A program made the translations under genes and the position numbers. 9,978 bases of DNA. It comes from JBHWPB01 sp043424675. Its GTDB lineage: Bacteria; Bacillota; Bacilli; Lactobacillales; Carnobacteriaceae_A. The stretch spans positions 1 through 9,978 of the forward strand of contig JBHWPB010000041.1 of the NCBI GenBank assembly GCA_043424675.1. The letters run 5' to 3'. Positions 1 to 5,857 of the stretch are shown one piece after another. The notes beneath the pieces were generated by a model. That model was not told the DNA's origin, ran no database searches, and worked only from the letters and a program-made list of their open reading frames with translations. How positions within the stretch are numbered: the stretch's first letter is position 1; each line of letters begins with the position of its first letter.

Positions 1-420
1 CTGTTATCAAGTATGGATAATGTCGCCTCTATCTCTGCTAATCGATTTTCAGGTACGTCTATCATGACGGCTTCTTTAGATAACATGAATTTTCTGAGAC
101 CGATACCAGAAAATACTACTGTACGCCTCCAGAGTTTTGTATCTGGAGCAGGCACTCGTTCGATAGAAGTGTTTATGAAAATTATTAATGAAAACCTGCA
201 GACAGGAGAGCGAAAATTAGCAGCGACAGCTTTCATGACCTTTGTAACGGTGAGTGCAGACGGGAAAGAGCCTCTCCATGTTCCAGAGGTTGTTCCTGAA
301 ACAGAAGAAGAGATTGCAATAGCTGAGGGATATGAAGAACGCGTTGCACAAAGGAAGAAAAATTTACAAGCTAATAAAGTATTAGCAGAATCTGTCTCCA
401 CAACATATCCTTGGGAGTAA
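1..420 (+). CDS. Acyl-CoA thioesterase, hot-dog fold (3' part; 5' end outside window)
   Basis: The frame is open from base 1 and reads LLSSMDNVASISANRFSG, so the Met at base 13 is internal and the true start lies left of the window. Established knowledge: acyl-CoA thioester hydrolases of the YkhA/BFIT-BACH hot-dog group carry GG-x-LL-x-x-MD-x-x-A near the catalytic Asp, then TAS-x-D-x-x-x-FL-x-PI, a G-x-x-S-x-E-V-x-V stretch and L-A-A-T-x-F-M-T-F-V. All of these are visible here in order (MDNVAS, TASLDNMNFLRPI, GTRSIEVFMKI, LAATAFMTFV). The charged tail (ETEEE, AQRKKNL) is also typical. The expected role is cytoplasmic hydrolysis of fatty acyl-CoA to free acid and CoA. About the first 35 residues are missing by comparison with the family. 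The gene ends in TAA and is followed by a weak terminator-like hairpin, so it is probably separate from the thi operon. The substrate chain length cannot be told. Confidence 0.85.
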   Translation: MLSSMDNVASISANRFSGTSIMTASLDNMNFLRPIPENTTVRLQSFVSGAGTRSIEVFMKIINENLQTGERKLAATAFMTFVTVSADGKEPLHVPEVVPETEEEIAIAEGYEERVAQRKKNLQANKVLAESVSTTYPWE

Positions 421-454
421 AAGCATTGAAGACTAAACTTTGCGACTGAAGCCT

Positions 455-504
455 GGCCCTCTCCATAAAAAAATAATTTGGAGAACAAAGGTCTAAATTT
501 TTTT
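455..504 (+). terminator. Weak candidate intrinsic terminator after the thioesterase gene
   Basis: TCTCCA (460-465) pairs with TGGAGA (479-484). An outer GGCC (455-458) can pair with GGTC (490-493) across an uneven internal loop. A run of seven T follows (498-504). The stem is short and interrupted, so this is only a candidate; it separates the thioesterase gene from the thi promoter. Confidence 0.35.
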
Positions 505-544
505 CTTACTCTTTCTGCTGCTTCTCTGGAGTGCAAGCGTTTTC

Positions 545-572
545 TTTACATTTCCTACAGGTATAGTATACT
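545..572 (+). promoter_or_regulatory. Sigma-A-type promoter of the thi operon
   Basis: TTTACA (545-550), a 16-bp spacer and TATACT (567-572) give a near-consensus -35/-10 pair. Transcription would start around 579, just before the first stem of the TPP riboswitch, which is the placement expected for a riboswitch leader. Confidence 0.7.
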
Positions 573-587
573 AAGGTTAATTGAATA

Positions 588-670
588 TACACATGGGGAG
601 CGGACAGCTGAGAAGGTTAAAACCTGACCCACAAACCTGATCTAGGTAATACTAGCGGAGGGAAAGTGTT
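588..670 (+). promoter_or_regulatory. TPP riboswitch (THI element) aptamer
   Basis: The conserved THI-box landmarks occur in order: GGGGAGC (595-601), CTGAGA (608-613), GACCC (626-630), ACCTGATCT (635-643), GGTAATACTAGCGGAGGGAA (645-664). ACAC (589-592) pairs with GTGT (666-669) to close P1. Established knowledge: this RNA binds thiamin pyrophosphate and, in Bacillota, normally ends transcription early when TPP is abundant. The downstream terminator hairpin and thiamin salvage genes agree. A possible antiterminator is GGAGGG (657-662) pairing with CTCTCC (728-733), with one G-U pair; that part is inference. Confidence 0.93.
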
Positions 671-723
671 GGATAGCAGTTTGAAAAAAATTGTTATCTT
701 AACTTATATTGATAGCGATAGGT

Positions 724-759
724 ATAGCTCTCCTCATGTGTAGTTGGAGAGCTATTTTT
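724..759 (+). terminator. thiM leader: Riboswitch-controlled intrinsic terminator before thiM
   Basis: ATAGCTCTCC (724-733) and GGAGAGCTAT (746-755) form a perfect 10-bp stem with a 12-nt loop, followed directly by a T tract (755-759). It lies between the TPP aptamer and the thiM ribosome site, so it is the expression platform. A smaller hairpin, GATAGCA (672-678) with TGTTATC (692-698), sits between aptamer and terminator and may guide folding. An open frame reads through this hairpin from a TTG at 709, but it is not coding. Confidence 0.88.
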
Positions 760-780
760 ATATTTAAAAAGGAGAGGGCA

Positions 781-1587
781 ATGATAGAAGCAGATAAAAA
801 TAATTTGGAAAGAATAAAAGAAGTGGAACCCTTGATCCATCACATCACTAATAATGTTGTGAAAAATGATGTCGCCAATGTGACCTTAGCGCTCGGTGCA
901 TCGCCTATTATGTCTGAAAACCCGAAAGAAGTAGAAGAAATTGCAGCCGTAGCTGACGGATTAGTCCTCAATACAGGAACTATTCAACCGGATGTTGCAG
1001 AAGCGATGCTGCTAGCTGGTCGCGCTGCTAATCGAGAGACTATTCCTGTTGTCTTAGATCCTGTAGGCGTCGGAACGACAACTTACCGCAAAGAGACGAT
1101 TCTCACATTGCTGGATGAAATAGATTTCACTGCAATCAAGGGGAATGCTGGTGAAATTGCCACTTTAGCAGGAGCAGACTGGCAGACTAAAGGAGTCGAT
1201 GCTGGAGAGGGAGACGCAGAACTCATAAATTCCGCAAAAAAATTAGCCAAAGCATACAACTGTGTGGTCGGCATGTCTGGTCCAGTCGACATCATCACAG
1301 ACGGCAAAATAACTTATTTAGTAAGAAATGGTCATGAAATGATGTCCCGTATTACGGGGTCGGGTTGCATGTTGAGTGGGGCAGCCGGTTGCTTTCTCTC
1401 TGTTTCAAAAGAGAATCCGCTTCAAGCTTTACTGCAGGCGCATTTAACATTTGCCATAGCTGGAGAAAAAGCAGCAGAAGCTCCTCATGTTCGCGGGACA
1501 GGGACTTTCAGAAGTGCATTGATTGATGAATTATACTTGCTGACTCAAGAAGAAATGAAGAAAAATATGATCATGGAGGAAGTATAA
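781..1587 (+). CDS. thiM: Hydroxyethylthiazole kinase ThiM
   Basis: This 268-residue protein phosphorylates 4-methyl-5-(2-hydroxyethyl)thiazole with ATP, giving the thiazole phosphate used by ThiE (EC 2.7.1.50). Visible family marks: HITNNVVKNDVAN and LALGASPIM near the N-terminus, DPVGVG, KGNAGEI (120-126; usually KGNASEI) and GSGCMLS around Cys196 (usually GTGCML), the anion-hole/catalytic loop of this ribokinase-like family. The length fits the family. The start at 781 is chosen because GGAGAGGG (771-778) lies just upstream and the protein then aligns with ThiM starts; extending to the TTG at 709 would put the riboswitch terminator inside the gene. It is first in thiMDEW, and its stop codon abuts the thiD ATG. 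TPP-riboswitch control is expected. Confidence 0.95.
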   Translation: MIEADKNNLERIKEVEPLIHHITNNVVKNDVANVTLALGASPIMSENPKEVEEIAAVADGLVLNTGTIQPDVAEAMLLAGRAANRETIPVVLDPVGVGTTTYRKETILTLLDEIDFTAIKGNAGEIATLAGADWQTKGVDAGEGDAELINSAKKLAKAYNCVVGMSGPVDIITDGKITYLVRNGHEMMSRITGSGCMLSGAAGCFLSVSKENPLQALLQAHLTFAIAGEKAAEAPHVRGTGTFRSALIDELYLLTQEEMKKNMIMEEV

Positions 1588-2412
1588 ATGGAGAAGGTTA
1601 AACAGGTCCTGACGATTGCGGGTTCAGATTCCGGAGGCGGGGCAGGGATACAGGCTGACTTAAAGACCTTTCAAGAGAGAAGAGTCTTCGGTATGTCCAT
1701 TATTGTAGCAGTGACCGCTCAAAATACTTTAGGCGTCCAAGGCTCTTACCCTCTGCCTCTAGAAGCAGTCCAAGCCCAATTCGACTCTGTTTTTTCTGAT
1801 CTCGAGGTCGCTGCCATGAAGACGGGAATGCTTGTCGGGAGTCCTTATATCAAACTGATCGCTTCTGAAATCAGTAAGCGACCTGACATTCCTTATGTTC
1901 TAGATCCTGTCATGATTGCCAAAGGGGGCACTGCGTTGATGGATGATGACGCAGTTTCCGATCTGATTGAATATTTAATACCGCTTGCCACTCTTGTCAC
2001 TCCGAATATTCCTGAAGCCGAGCGAATTTCAGGCATTAATATTGAGACGAAAGAGAATATGATCGAAGCGGCAAAAGTCATTCAAAGACAAGGTTCAAGA
2101 AATGTTCTTTTGAAAGGAGGGCATTTGGAAGACTCACAATCAGCGGTCACTTCCGATTATTTACTCTTAGAAAATGGGAAAGGCAGATGGTTTGAAAACA
2201 AGAGAATTCAGACCGAGAATACCCATGGCACGGGCGACACCTTAGCTGCTTGTATTGTTTCCGAACTTGCCAATGGAAAAACCATGGAAGAGGCGGTAGA
2301 GATCGGGATAGACTTTGTCTATACAGCCATTTTCGATGGTATCGATGTAGGGCAGGGTCATGGACCGACCAATCACTGGGCGTATCGAAAAAAGGAGAAG
2401 AAAAATACATGA
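1588..2412 (+). CDS. thiD: Hydroxymethylpyrimidine/phosphomethylpyrimidine kinase ThiD
   Basis: This 274-residue ribokinase-fold enzyme phosphorylates HMP to HMP-P and then to HMP-PP (EC 2.7.1.49/2.7.4.7), the pyrimidine half of thiamin. Motifs seen: AGSDSGGGAGIQAD (11-24), MKTGML, DPVM, TPNIPEAE, LKGGH and the C-terminal NTHGTGDT with Asp217. Most ThiD proteins known to me have Cys here (GTGCT), so the Asp, as in ribokinase-type GTGD loops, is a small oddity. A pyridoxal-kinase-like specificity cannot be excluded, but the operon makes HMP kinase much the best call. GGAGGA (1575-1580) inside the end of thiM is the ribosome site; no base separates the thiM stop from this ATG. The stop overlaps the thiE start (ATGA), which suggests translational coupling. 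Confidence 0.93.
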   Translation: MEKVKQVLTIAGSDSGGGAGIQADLKTFQERRVFGMSIIVAVTAQNTLGVQGSYPLPLEAVQAQFDSVFSDLEVAAMKTGMLVGSPYIKLIASEISKRPDIPYVLDPVMIAKGGTALMDDDAVSDLIEYLIPLATLVTPNIPEAERISGINIETKENMIEAAKVIQRQGSRNVLLKGGHLEDSQSAVTSDYLLLENGKGRWFENKRIQTENTHGTGDTLAACIVSELANGKTMEEAVEIGIDFVYTAIFDGIDVGQGHGPTNHWAYRKKEKKNT

Positions 2413-3047
2413 TAAAAGAGTATTTAGACCTCTACTTTATCGCAGGCAGCCAAGATGTAGAAGAGGGTGAGCTACTTTCAGTTCTAGAAAAAGCCTTGCA
2501 AGCCGGAATCACGATGTTTCAATTCAGAGAAAAAGGATCGAATAGTTTAGAGGAGTATCCGGAAAAGAAGAGGGAGCTGGCTATAAAGTGTCAGACCTTA
2601 TGTCAAGAATATCAGGTGCCTTTTATCATCAATGATGACGTAGAACTCGCTCTTGCAATAGAAGCAGATGGAATCCACGTTGGACAAGATGATGAACCCA
2701 TAGAAAAGGTCCTAGAATGTGTTTCGTCCGATACTATTGTAGGTCTCTCGACATCTAATGCAGAAGAAGTCGCAGAGGCAGAAACAATCGATGACTTAGA
2801 CTATATTGGTTTAGGCCCTGTCTTTTCCACTTCCTCAAAAAAAGATACTGATCCTGAGTTAGGGATAGCAGAGATGAAACGGATTATTGGTCAAGGAAGA
2901 AAAATACCCATCGTCGCTATCGGCGGAATAACAACAGAAAACGCAGCAGAAGTACGAGCGACAGGGGTAGATGGTGTTTCGGTTATATCCGCTATCGCCT
3001 CCAGCGACAATATCAAAGCAGCAGTCAAACAACTAAAGGGTGATTAA
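2409..3047 (+). CDS. thiE: Thiamin phosphate synthase ThiE
   Basis: This 212-residue TIM-barrel enzyme joins HMP-PP and thiazole phosphate to thiamin phosphate with release of pyrophosphate (EC 2.5.1.3). Visible motifs: LYFIAGS at the first strand, TMFQFREKG (35-43), IINDDVELALAIEADGIHVG with the pyrophosphate/Mg-binding Asp region, VGLSTSN, YIGLGPVFSTSSKKDTD (the usual T-x-T-K reads TSSKK) and VAIGGI. The start at 2409 is chosen because it gives the family N-terminus, has GGAG at 2394-2397 and overlaps the thiD stop by four bases. The frame is open upstream to 2250, but that part is the out-of-frame thiD C-terminus. The length is normal (about 210-220). The product still needs ThiL or a kinase elsewhere to become TPP. 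Confidence 0.94.
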   Translation: MIKEYLDLYFIAGSQDVEEGELLSVLEKALQAGITMFQFREKGSNSLEEYPEKKRELAIKCQTLCQEYQVPFIINDDVELALAIEADGIHVGQDDEPIEKVLECVSSDTIVGLSTSNAEEVAEAETIDDLDYIGLGPVFSTSSKKDTDPELGIAEMKRIIGQGRKIPIVAIGGITTENAAEVRATGVDGVSVISAIASSDNIKAAVKQLKGD

Positions 3048-3050
3048 CAC

Positions 3051-3545
3051 ATGAAGAACAGTCAACAATCGAAGAAGGTAGCATTGGCAGGTTTATTGAC
3101 AGCCATAGCCGTCGTCGGCTCTCTCTTCTCTTTTCCTATCCTTGGCAGCCGCAGTGCCCCTATCCAACATTTAGTCAATGTTTTATCGGCTATTCTCTTG
3201 GGCCCGGGCTATGCGGTAGCTATCGCCTTTGGAGCAAGCCTGATCCGCAATCTGCTGGGCTGGGGAACGTTGCTGGCTTTCCCAGGTTCGATGTTCGGCG
3301 CTTTAATGGCGGGACTCTTCTATAAATACAGATCTAAAGTGAGGATGGCCTTTATTGGCGAAGTCTTAGGGACAACCGTCCTGGGAGGTTTAGCGGCTTA
3401 CTACGTAGCCAGACTGATGGGGATTATCGATATCGCTTTTACGGCCTATCTTATCCCGTTTTTTCTCTCCACTATTGTTGGAAGTATCTTGGCCGTAATC
3501 GTCTACCGCGCTTTAGATAACAGAAATCTGTTAGATGATGTCTAA
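3051..3545 (+). CDS. thiW: ThiW, ECF-transporter S component, predicted for thiamin thiazole precursor
   Basis: This 164-residue, strongly hydrophobic protein has about five or six membrane segments. After a short basic N-terminus (KNSQQSKKVALAGLL) come the ThiW hallmarks FPILGSRSAPIQH, NVLSAILLGPGYA, RNLLGWGTLLAFPGSMFGALMAG and GEVLGTT. Established knowledge: ThiW is the substrate-binding S subunit of energy-coupling-factor importers, recurrently under TPP riboswitches beside thiM, and is predicted to import hydroxyethylthiazole. The shared EcfA, EcfA' and EcfT subunits are not in this window and would be encoded elsewhere. An AAGGG ribosome site lies in the end of thiE, three bases separate the genes, and a strong terminator follows. 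The exact substrate is inferred from family and context. Confidence 0.9.
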   Translation: MKNSQQSKKVALAGLLTAIAVVGSLFSFPILGSRSAPIQHLVNVLSAILLGPGYAVAIAFGASLIRNLLGWGTLLAFPGSMFGALMAGLFYKYRSKVRMAFIGEVLGTTVLGGLAAYYVARLMGIIDIAFTAYLIPFFLSTIVGSILAVIVYRALDNRNLLDDV

Positions 3546-3558
3546 AAGATCAATAAAA

Positions 3559-3613
3559 ATAAGGCTGCTTAATCTCTCTTTGTAAAGAGAATAAGCAGCC
3601 TTATCTACTTTTT
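3559..3613. terminator. Bidirectional terminator between thiW and the converging channel gene
   Basis: ATAAGGCTGCTTA (3559-3571) and TAAGCAGCCTTAT (3592-3604) are a perfect 13-bp inverted repeat, with an inner TCTCTTT/AAAGAGA (3575-3581, 3584-3590) extending the hairpin. On the plus strand TTTTT follows at 3609-3613; on the minus strand the stem is followed by ATTTTTATTG. It can therefore end the thi operon and the minus-strand gene at 3629. Confidence 0.9.
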
Positions 3614-3628
3614 ATATTGTTTCTCTGT

Positions 3629-4147
3629 TTATGGCCATAAGCCCATTAAAATCAAGAGACCTGGAATCCAGCAGGTGACAATTCCTGCAAGAATAGTGGC
3701 ATGATACAACCAGTCTCCGATTTGAATCCCTCGGTTATAGATGAGGTAGTTGGTTAACCATAGTAATCCCCAGACAATCCAGTTCAGACCATCGAAGACA
3801 TTACCTCCCGCTACACCTGTAAAGATGAGGATCGCAAAAACGATGGCGTTCAAGGTGACGAACAAGGAAAAATAGCCTAAATTGCGATTGTCCCACTCCA
3901 TGAATCGATTGATGCCATAAGAAAGATAAGTGTAACCGAATAACAGACCAGAGACGGTCCCGTAATAATAGGTTGCTGTTTCGTTCGTAAATATCCCATA
4001 AATAATCATCATGATATTCAACAGAACATACAGCCCTCCTGTAAAAATATTGATCATAGCGTTCGAATCATCTTTCACTTTGTCGAGATAATTCCTACCG
4101 TTACTAATCAAGACTATTCCTGAAAACATTAATGTAATTCCTGACAT
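3629..4147 (-). CDS. AmiS/UreI-family urea/short-chain amide channel
   Basis: This 172-residue membrane protein has about six helices. It aligns by eye from the first residue with UreI of Helicobacter: GIVLISNG at 10-17, N-x-F-x-GGL, YG-x-x-x-GLLFG-x-TYL, SLFV-x-x-N, W-x-x-WG-x-LWLT, and the end GI-V/L-T-x-WIP. Established knowledge: this family forms passive channels for urea or aliphatic amides in the inner membrane. It is shorter than H. pylori UreI (195), its extracytoplasmic loops are short, and its only histidine lies in LYHAT, so the histidine-rich acid gate of H. pylori is absent; a constitutively open channel is inferred. No urease or amidase gene lies in the window. A weak AAGAG site precedes the start. 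The 117-bp gap to the upstream gene shows no clear terminator or promoter, so co-transcription with it is possible; that gap holds a 9-bp direct repeat (TTGATCTTG, 4198 and 4244). Confidence 0.88.
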   Translation of the reverse strand: MSGITLMFSGIVLISNGRNYLDKVKDDSNAMINIFTGGLYVLLNIMMIIYGIFTNETATYYYGTVSGLLFGYTYLSYGINRFMEWDNRNLGYFSLFVTLNAIVFAILIFTGVAGGNVFDGLNWIVWGLLWLTNYLIYNRGIQIGDWLYHATILAGIVTCWIPGLLILMGLWP

Positions 4148-4264
4148 ATTATTTCGCTCTTTTCTTAATGAATTTCTTAACCTTGTTTTACTCTGCTTTG
4201 ATCTTGTCGAGAGTTTTCATTCTGCTCTTTTCTCAGTGGTTTTTTGATCTTGCCTTATTATATT

Positions 4265-5482
4265 TTATTTTTCTTCTTCTTCATTTTTTTCTTCATCTTT
4301 AGCTGCTGCTTTAGATGCTTGTGAGATAGAATCGTATTCTCCACCTGCACGCTTAGCTTCTTCTTCTAAACGCTCTAATTCGCTCAAGGCATAGTCGCGC
4401 ATTGGATCGACTTCAGCGCCGCCGTTAAAGAATGCTTCTAATTCTTCTTCACTCTCGTTCATAATTGGGTTTGGTACAGTTGGATCAGTATAGACTCCAC
4501 GCTGTTGAGGGATATCAATGATATCCAGGAAAGGCTGTACATTCATCGTCCAGCCGACCATCCCGATGAAACGCTCGTTAGTATCAAAGATTGCGTTATA
4601 AGAGATGACCAATCTATCTCCCTTAGCATCGTTATACCAGAAAGAATAACTTTTACGTTTACGCTGGATGAGCTCTGAAGCAATTTTACGTGACGCTGCG
4701 CGCGCTTGAGGCGGGTGGCAGTCGGTGTAGAGCTGGCCGAGAGAAGAAGTAGAGTATTGGTAGAGTTTTTGCCCTTCGTCAAAGTATTGGAAGCGTAGGT
4801 CCGGTCCAACAAAGACAAACTCTTCTGCGACAAGGTTCAAGATGGCATTCATCTGCTCTAACGTGAGTGAGCCGTTTCCTACTTGGACGCGTACTTCATC
4901 TTTAATCGGTGATTCAGTGAGACGGTCTCCGACTTCTACAGCAGAGGCTTCGTCATAAATCTTATTTAAAGCATCACGCATGCCACGGCTTGCTTGACTT
5001 GCCCCTGAAACGGAATCAAACTCGACACGCTGCGATTCGAGAATTTGATTCGACATGGTCTCTATTGCTTCTTTTTGGTTTTCCAACTGGTCAGACACTT
5101 CATAGTCGATCTCTTCGATGTGAGTAGGGGAGAAGTGAATGTTTAATTTAACCCCATTACTTTCCGCTTGATATTTTCCTTCATGATACTTAGCTTCTGG
5201 CTGCTCTTCGCCGCGAGCAACCGCTAAAGCATTTCTGACCGCTTCTTTCGTTCCGATGGTAGAGAAAGTAGCGCCGGAGACATTATCCACATCTACCCAG
5301 TTCTGTTTTACAATCTTCTTAGCTACTTCTGGAATAACTAAGTGACCGATATCTTCCGTATCGTACTCTTCGATAACCTCAATGTTTTCGATCGTATCTT
5401 CTGAAACAGTAACATCTAATTTAATTTTTGAAGCAAAACCTTGTGCTCTACCTTCATAAGTTCCTGGAGTATATTTTTTCAT
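4265..5482 (-). CDS. Two FMN-binding domains plus CHPP-type PAS domain protein
   Basis: This 405-residue soluble protein has no signal peptide or membrane helix. Residues about 5-90 form an FMN-binding domain (PGTYEG start; D66-NVSGAT-72, the flavin attachment-type motif). Residues about 98-178 are a second, diverged copy (EGKYQAE; DSVSGAS 156-162, Ser instead of Thr). Residues about 207-325 match the PAS domain found at the C-terminus of DUF438-type proteins: MNAILN, YFDEGQKLY, D-CHPP at 254-258, SFWYNDAKGDRLVISYNAIFD and GMVGWTMNVQ. The tail (330-405) is acidic and low complexity. It probably binds flavin, perhaps by ApbE-type linkage, and may sense or relay redox state; the function is not known. 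The second ATG (5482) is preferred over 5488 because AAGAAAGGA then sits 7 bases upstream. It is transcribed toward the UreI-like gene. Confidence 0.82.
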   Translation of the reverse strand: MKKYTPGTYEGRAQGFASKIKLDVTVSEDTIENIEVIEEYDTEDIGHLVIPEVAKKIVKQNWVDVDNVSGATFSTIGTKEAVRNALAVARGEEQPEAKYHEGKYQAESNGVKLNIHFSPTHIEEIDYEVSDQLENQKEAIETMSNQILESQRVEFDSVSGASQASRGMRDALNKIYDEASAVEVGDRLTESPIKDEVRVQVGNGSLTLEQMNAILNLVAEEFVFVGPDLRFQYFDEGQKLYQYSTSSLGQLYTDCHPPQARAASRKIASELIQRKRKSYSFWYNDAKGDRLVISYNAIFDTNERFIGMVGWTMNVQPFLDIIDIPQQRGVYTDPTVPNPIMNESEEELEAFFNGGAEVDPMRDYALSELERLEEEAKRAGGEYDSISQASKAAAKDEEKNEEEEK

Positions 5483-5562
5483 AATCATTTCCTTTCTTGT
5501 AACAAAATAAACTTCTTCATCAACAATCTTGTGAAAATGAAAACATTTGAAACAGCTTGTTT

Positions 5563-5592
5563 ATACTATTACAACATAATATTTGAAGTCAA
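5563..5592 (-). promoter_or_regulatory. Candidate promoter of the FMN-binding/PAS gene
   Basis: On the minus strand, TTGACT (5592-5587) and TAGTAT (5568-5563) are spaced by 18 bp. The leader to the start codon would be about 75 nt. The -10 is only a fair match; TATAAA (5565-5560) is an alternative with a long spacer. Confidence 0.4.
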
Positions 5593-5600
5593 GGAGAGGG

Positions 5601-5614
5601 TTGATTTAAATCAT
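5601..5614. promoter_or_regulatory. Crp/Fnr-like palindrome
   Basis: TTGATTTAAATCAT contains the perfect 12-bp palindrome TGATTTAAATCA and matches the Fnr half-sites TTGAT-N4-ATCAA at 9 of 10 positions. It lies just upstream of the candidate minus-strand -35 (about -51 from the inferred start). A redox- or oxygen-responsive regulator would suit a flavin/PAS gene. This is inference; a palindrome of this composition can also arise by chance. Confidence 0.35.
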
Positions 5615-5677
5615 TTACAGAAGGTGAAAAATGAGAGGCTTAAGTCCTGTTTATTGCCATGTAGCCTTTCTGGAGGT

Positions 5678-5717
5678 TTTTTTAATAATTGTTTTATATG
5701 AAAAGATTATTAAAAAA
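5678..5717. repeat. AT-rich inverted repeat
   Basis: TTTTTTAATAAT (5678-5689) and ATTATTAAAAAA (5706-5717) are exact complements, with TTTT/AAAA (5692-5695, 5701-5704) inside. The element lies midway in the divergent intergenic region. With a T run before it and an A run after it, it has no clear direction as a terminator; its role is unknown. Confidence 0.6.
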
Positions 5718-5857
5718 GCAAATATCGTAGAGAAAAAGTGGTATTGTTATTGACCAGTAGGACACACAATAATTGACAAGTGTATCAGTTTCCTCTCTTT
5801 TTTATTCTTGCTACTATGGAAGAGATAGAATATAAAGTAGAGGAGGACGTCTTTATC

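Larger units (their letters stand above)
5483..5857. other. Divergent intergenic region (about 375 bp)
   Basis: This stretch separates the minus-strand FMN-binding/PAS gene from the plus-strand ATPase gene. It holds the candidate minus promoter, the Crp/Fnr-like palindrome, the AT-rich inverted repeat, and a pair of TTGAC words 23 bp apart (5750, 5773). The second, TTGACA, is a good -35, but no convincing -10 lies 16-18 bp downstream, so the ATPase promoter is not settled. Part of it (GACAAGTGTA, 5775-5784) resembles a CopY box. A 40-codon frame at 5631-5753 with an AAGGTG site is possible but unproven. A small inverted repeat AAATG-AAAA-CATTT lies at 5535-5548. Confidence 0.6.

Noticed and set aside
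709..780. N-terminal extension of thiM from TTG 709
   Set aside because: It translates the riboswitch terminator hairpin; ATG 781 has a strong ribosome site and gives the family N-terminus.
2250..2408. N-terminal extension of thiE
   Set aside because: It lies entirely inside thiD in another frame and shows no family similarity; ATG 2409 has a ribosome site and ATGA overlap.
4198..4252. Direct repeat TTGATCTTG as a mobile-element or attachment-site footprint
   Set aside because: Only 9 bp, AT-rich context, no integrase or inverted ends nearby; probably chance.
5441..5701. 86-codon plus-strand frame overlapping the FMN/PAS gene start
   Set aside because: It covers the opposite-strand gene start and promoter, has no ribosome site and reads like random AT-rich sequence.
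5780..5857. ATPase start at GTG 5780 or ATG 5816
   Set aside because: Neither has a ribosome site, and the added residues do not match the family; AGGAGG precedes ATG 5858.
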